Shown: positions 13,570 through 14,638 of the stretch, piece by piece
Numbering within the stretch: the first letter of the stretch is position 1
How the letters are laid out: each line of letters begins with the position of its first letter
Assembly: GCA_025060675.1 (NCBI GenBank)
Contig: JANXBI010000007.1
Location: 1 to 14,638 of the forward strand
DNA length: 14,638 nucleotides
DNA from: Candidatus Caldatribacterium sp.
GTDB taxonomy: Bacteria > Atribacterota > Atribacteria > Atribacterales > Caldatribacteriaceae
Direction: 5' to 3'
Translations under genes and position numbers: made by a program
The notes under the pieces: generated by a model
Seen by the model: the letters and a program-made list of their open reading frames with translations, nothing else
Databases searched by the model: none
What the model was told of the DNA's origin: nothing

Positions 13570-13818
13570 TTGAAGGGGTGGCAAATGAAGGACCTCAAGG
13601 ACCTTGCTGCAAAAGCGGGAGGCCGGGTTCTTGTGTGTGGATCATCTAATGAGGCCTTCGAAAAGGCAAAGGACCTTGGGGCAAACATCCGCCTCTACAA
13701 GGTGCGGGGGGAAGAATCGTACTATCTTGCGCTTCCCGACAGAGGTGAGGAAAATACCCGAATTCTCAAGGAGATGAATGAGAAAACGGCATTGGAGTTT
13801 GAGGAAATTCAAGCCTGA
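13570..13818 (+). CDS. Small conserved-looking protein of unknown function
   Basis: An 82-aa soluble protein with no signal peptide or membrane segment and no recognised family. It has an alpha/beta look: a strand RVLVCGSS, a helix with NEAFEKAKDLGA, strands NIRLYKVRGEESYYLALP, then an acidic helix (ENTRILKEMNEKTALEFEEIQ). Three starts are possible. TTG at 13570 is preferred because AGGAGGTG (13556-13563) lies six bases upstream. GTG at 13561 overlaps that site, and ATG at 13585 has AAGGGG at a reasonable distance. The gene is 35 bp after the phosphatase and ends directly in a strong terminator hairpin, both signs of a real gene. The CGSSN strand-loop-helix resembles a nucleotide-fold start but is too short to call. 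Confidence 0.68.
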   Translation: MKGWQMKDLKDLAAKAGGRVLVCGSSNEAFEKAKDLGANIRLYKVRGEESYYLALPDRGEENTRILKEMNEKTALEFEEIQA

Positions 13819-13843
13819 AAGAGGGGCCATGCGGCCCCTCTTT
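13818..13843. terminator. Strong bidirectional hairpin terminator
   Basis: An 11-bp perfect stem, aaagaggggcc (13818-13828) with ggcccctcttt (13833-13843), encloses a 4-nt loop atgc. Its left arm begins on the last base of the small gene's stop codon, and its right arm ends 3 bp before the stop of the DUF2922 gene on the opposite strand. The A/T outer pairs give a short T-run in both directions, so it can end both convergent operons. Confidence 0.85.
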
Positions 13844-13846
13844 CTA

Positions 13847-14056
13847 CTACAGGGCGGTAGCGCTTGTTTCGACAAGTTGGGCACCGACTTTCTCAACAAG
13901 GTCCCCGCCTGAGGTGGCAAAGACATTCCGCGCAAGAATGAGGTCCATGACCTGCGCCACATCGTCAGAGTGGAGGTTTTCCCGGGGGTAACGGAGCCGA
14001 ATCCGGAACACCTGTCCTTCTTCGTTCCGAAAGGTCATAACAAGGACTTTACTCAT
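13847..14056 (-). CDS. DUF2922 family protein
   Basis: A 69-aa protein matching the DUF2922 pattern as I know it: VLVMTFRNEEGQVFRIRLRYP at the start, DDVAQVMDLILARNVFATSGG in the middle, and GAQLVET at the end. The function of the family is unknown. It has no signal peptide or membrane segment. The ATG at 14056 is preceded by GGAGGTGT, which directly follows the TAA of the upstream DUF1659 gene; the two lie 15 bp apart and form an operon. These two families are typically found side by side, which supports both calls. It ends at the bidirectional terminator. Confidence 0.88.
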   Translation of the reverse strand: MSKVLVMTFRNEEGQVFRIRLRYPRENLHSDDVAQVMDLILARNVFATSGGDLVEKVGAQLVETSATAL

Positions 14057-14071
14057 CGCGGCTACACCTCC

Positions 14072-14296
14072 TTACTCGGTCAGAACCTTGTTCTCGGTGA
14101 GAGAGATGTCGAATACTGGATAGGCGAGAAGCCCCGAAAGAGCAAGGGCAACGTCGTAAATGTCTTGGTATGAAGCACCTTCTTTTACCCGGAAGGAGAG
14201 AGCACGGGTGAGAGGTCGCCCGTTATCGGGGTTCTCTCCAATCTGAACACGAATGCGAAGCCGGTTCGGTTGCTCGACAACAACGACCGGTGGCAT
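14072..14296 (-). CDS. DUF1659 family protein
   Basis: A 74-aa protein with the DUF1659 outline: RLRIRVQIG...GRPLTRALSFRVKEGA, then YQDIYDVALALSGLLAYPVFDISLTE. Function is unknown and it is probably cytosolic. The ATG at 14296 has GGGAGGT eight bases upstream. It is the first gene of a two-gene operon with DUF2922. The 83 bp to the divergent beta-glucosidase gene must hold its promoter, but no good pair of -35/-10 hexamers was found there on either strand. Confidence 0.85.
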   Translation of the reverse strand: MPPVVVVEQPNRLRIRVQIGENPDNGRPLTRALSFRVKEGASYQDIYDVALALSGLLAYPVFDISLTENKVLTE

Positions 14297-14379
14297 GATG
14301 GTACACCTCCCTTTTGGAGTGTTCTCATCCTTTTAGAAGAAACCGGCGACAACCCTGAAGTGGAAGGAGGATACACGAT

Positions 14380-14638
14380 ATGGGATACCTTGGTCTCTTC
14401 CCAGACGATTTCCTCTTTGGTGTGGCCACCGCTGCCTACCAGATTGAGGGAGCTTGGAACGAGGATGGCAAGGGAGAGAGCATCTGGGACCGTTTTGCCC
14501 ACACCCCAGGGAAGATCCTCGATGGGACCACCGGGGATGTGGCCTGCGACCACTACCACCGTTTCGCAGAAGATGTGGCCCTCATGGCAGAGCTTGGGGT
14601 GCAAGCCTACCGCTTCTCCATCTCTTGGCCCAGGGTCC
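14380..14638 (+). CDS. Glycoside hydrolase family 1 beta-glucosidase, N-terminal fragment (cut by window edge)
   Basis: The first 86 residues of a GH1 enzyme that hydrolyses beta-glucosides such as cellobiose, or related beta-galactosides. The GH1 N-terminal signature FLFGVATAAYQIEGAWNEDG is present at 12-31, including the Gln that contacts the sugar (Gln21). It is followed by GESIWDRFAHTPGKI, CDHYHRFAEDVALMAELGV and YRFSISWPRV, all in family order. No signal peptide is seen, so it is probably intracellular. The ATG at 14380 follows AAGGAGG (14364-14370) by nine bases. The catalytic Glu residues lie beyond the window, so intactness cannot be judged. Confidence 0.95.
   Translation, partial: MGYLGLFPDDFLFGVATAAYQIEGAWNEDGKGESIWDRFAHTPGKILDGTTGDVACDHYHRFAEDVALMAELGVQAYRFSISWPRV

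Noticed and set aside
14297..14379. Divergent promoters between the DUF1659 gene and the beta-glucosidase gene
   Set aside because: Promoters must be near here, but no hexamer pair with 16-18 bp spacing was good enough to name.

Overview
The window reads as chromosomal DNA from a thermophile-like, sugar-fermenting bacterium. The reasoning is: dense gene packing with 4-nt start/stop overlaps, strong Shine-Dalgarno sites, frequent GTG/TTG starts, charged-residue-rich proteins, and glycogen, glycolysis and beta-glucoside genes together. The DUF1659/DUF2922 pair near the right end is a gene set I associate mainly with Firmicutes and related lineages. I cannot fix the phylum from the sequence; Firmicutes, Atribacterota or a similar deep thermophilic lineage would all fit. 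No rRNA, tRNA, IS element or CRISPR array was seen.

Left block (about 1-4700), the least ordinary part. On the minus strand lies an envelope-protein operon of four genes, transcribed leftwards from about 2177 to 96. The first two encode small secreted proteins that are paralogues of each other. The last two encode lipoproteins, one of which ends in a Thr-Pro linker and a Cys/Pro-rich tail. A perfect 24-nt palindrome separates the first gene from the other three, and a terminator-like hairpin closes the operon. Divergently, on the plus strand, lie a cytosolic GAF/HisKA_3-type sensor with an apparently ruined ATP-binding domain, an intact NarL/FixJ response regulator, and a lipoprotein with a possible NTF2/SnoaL-like fold. 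The 270-bp divergent region holds a 17-bp-arm dyad and a 10-bp-spaced direct repeat. The layout (LuxR-type regulator divergent from small secreted repeat-motif proteins) is formally like curli loci, but homology to curli is not shown.

Middle block (4731-10876). A UPF0718 (COG0701) permease on the minus strand is divergent from a class I aminotransferase, which is coupled by a GTGA overlap to a PdxA-family dehydrogenase. Converging on these, with a 33-bp 3' overlap, is a minus-strand pair: a YprB-like DEDD exonuclease followed, through a TTGA overlap, by the glycogen branching enzyme GlgB.

Right block (10967-14638). A plus-strand run holds a cyclase-family metal hydrolase, 6-phosphofructokinase, an inositol-monophosphatase/FBPase-superfamily protein (ATGA overlap) and a small orphan protein. 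It ends at a strong bidirectional hairpin terminator. Facing it is the DUF1659-DUF2922 pair on the minus strand. The start of a GH1 beta-glucosidase runs off the right edge. Together the right and middle blocks suggest sugar capture, glycolysis/gluconeogenesis and glycogen storage; the left block suggests a regulated cell-surface system of unknown function.
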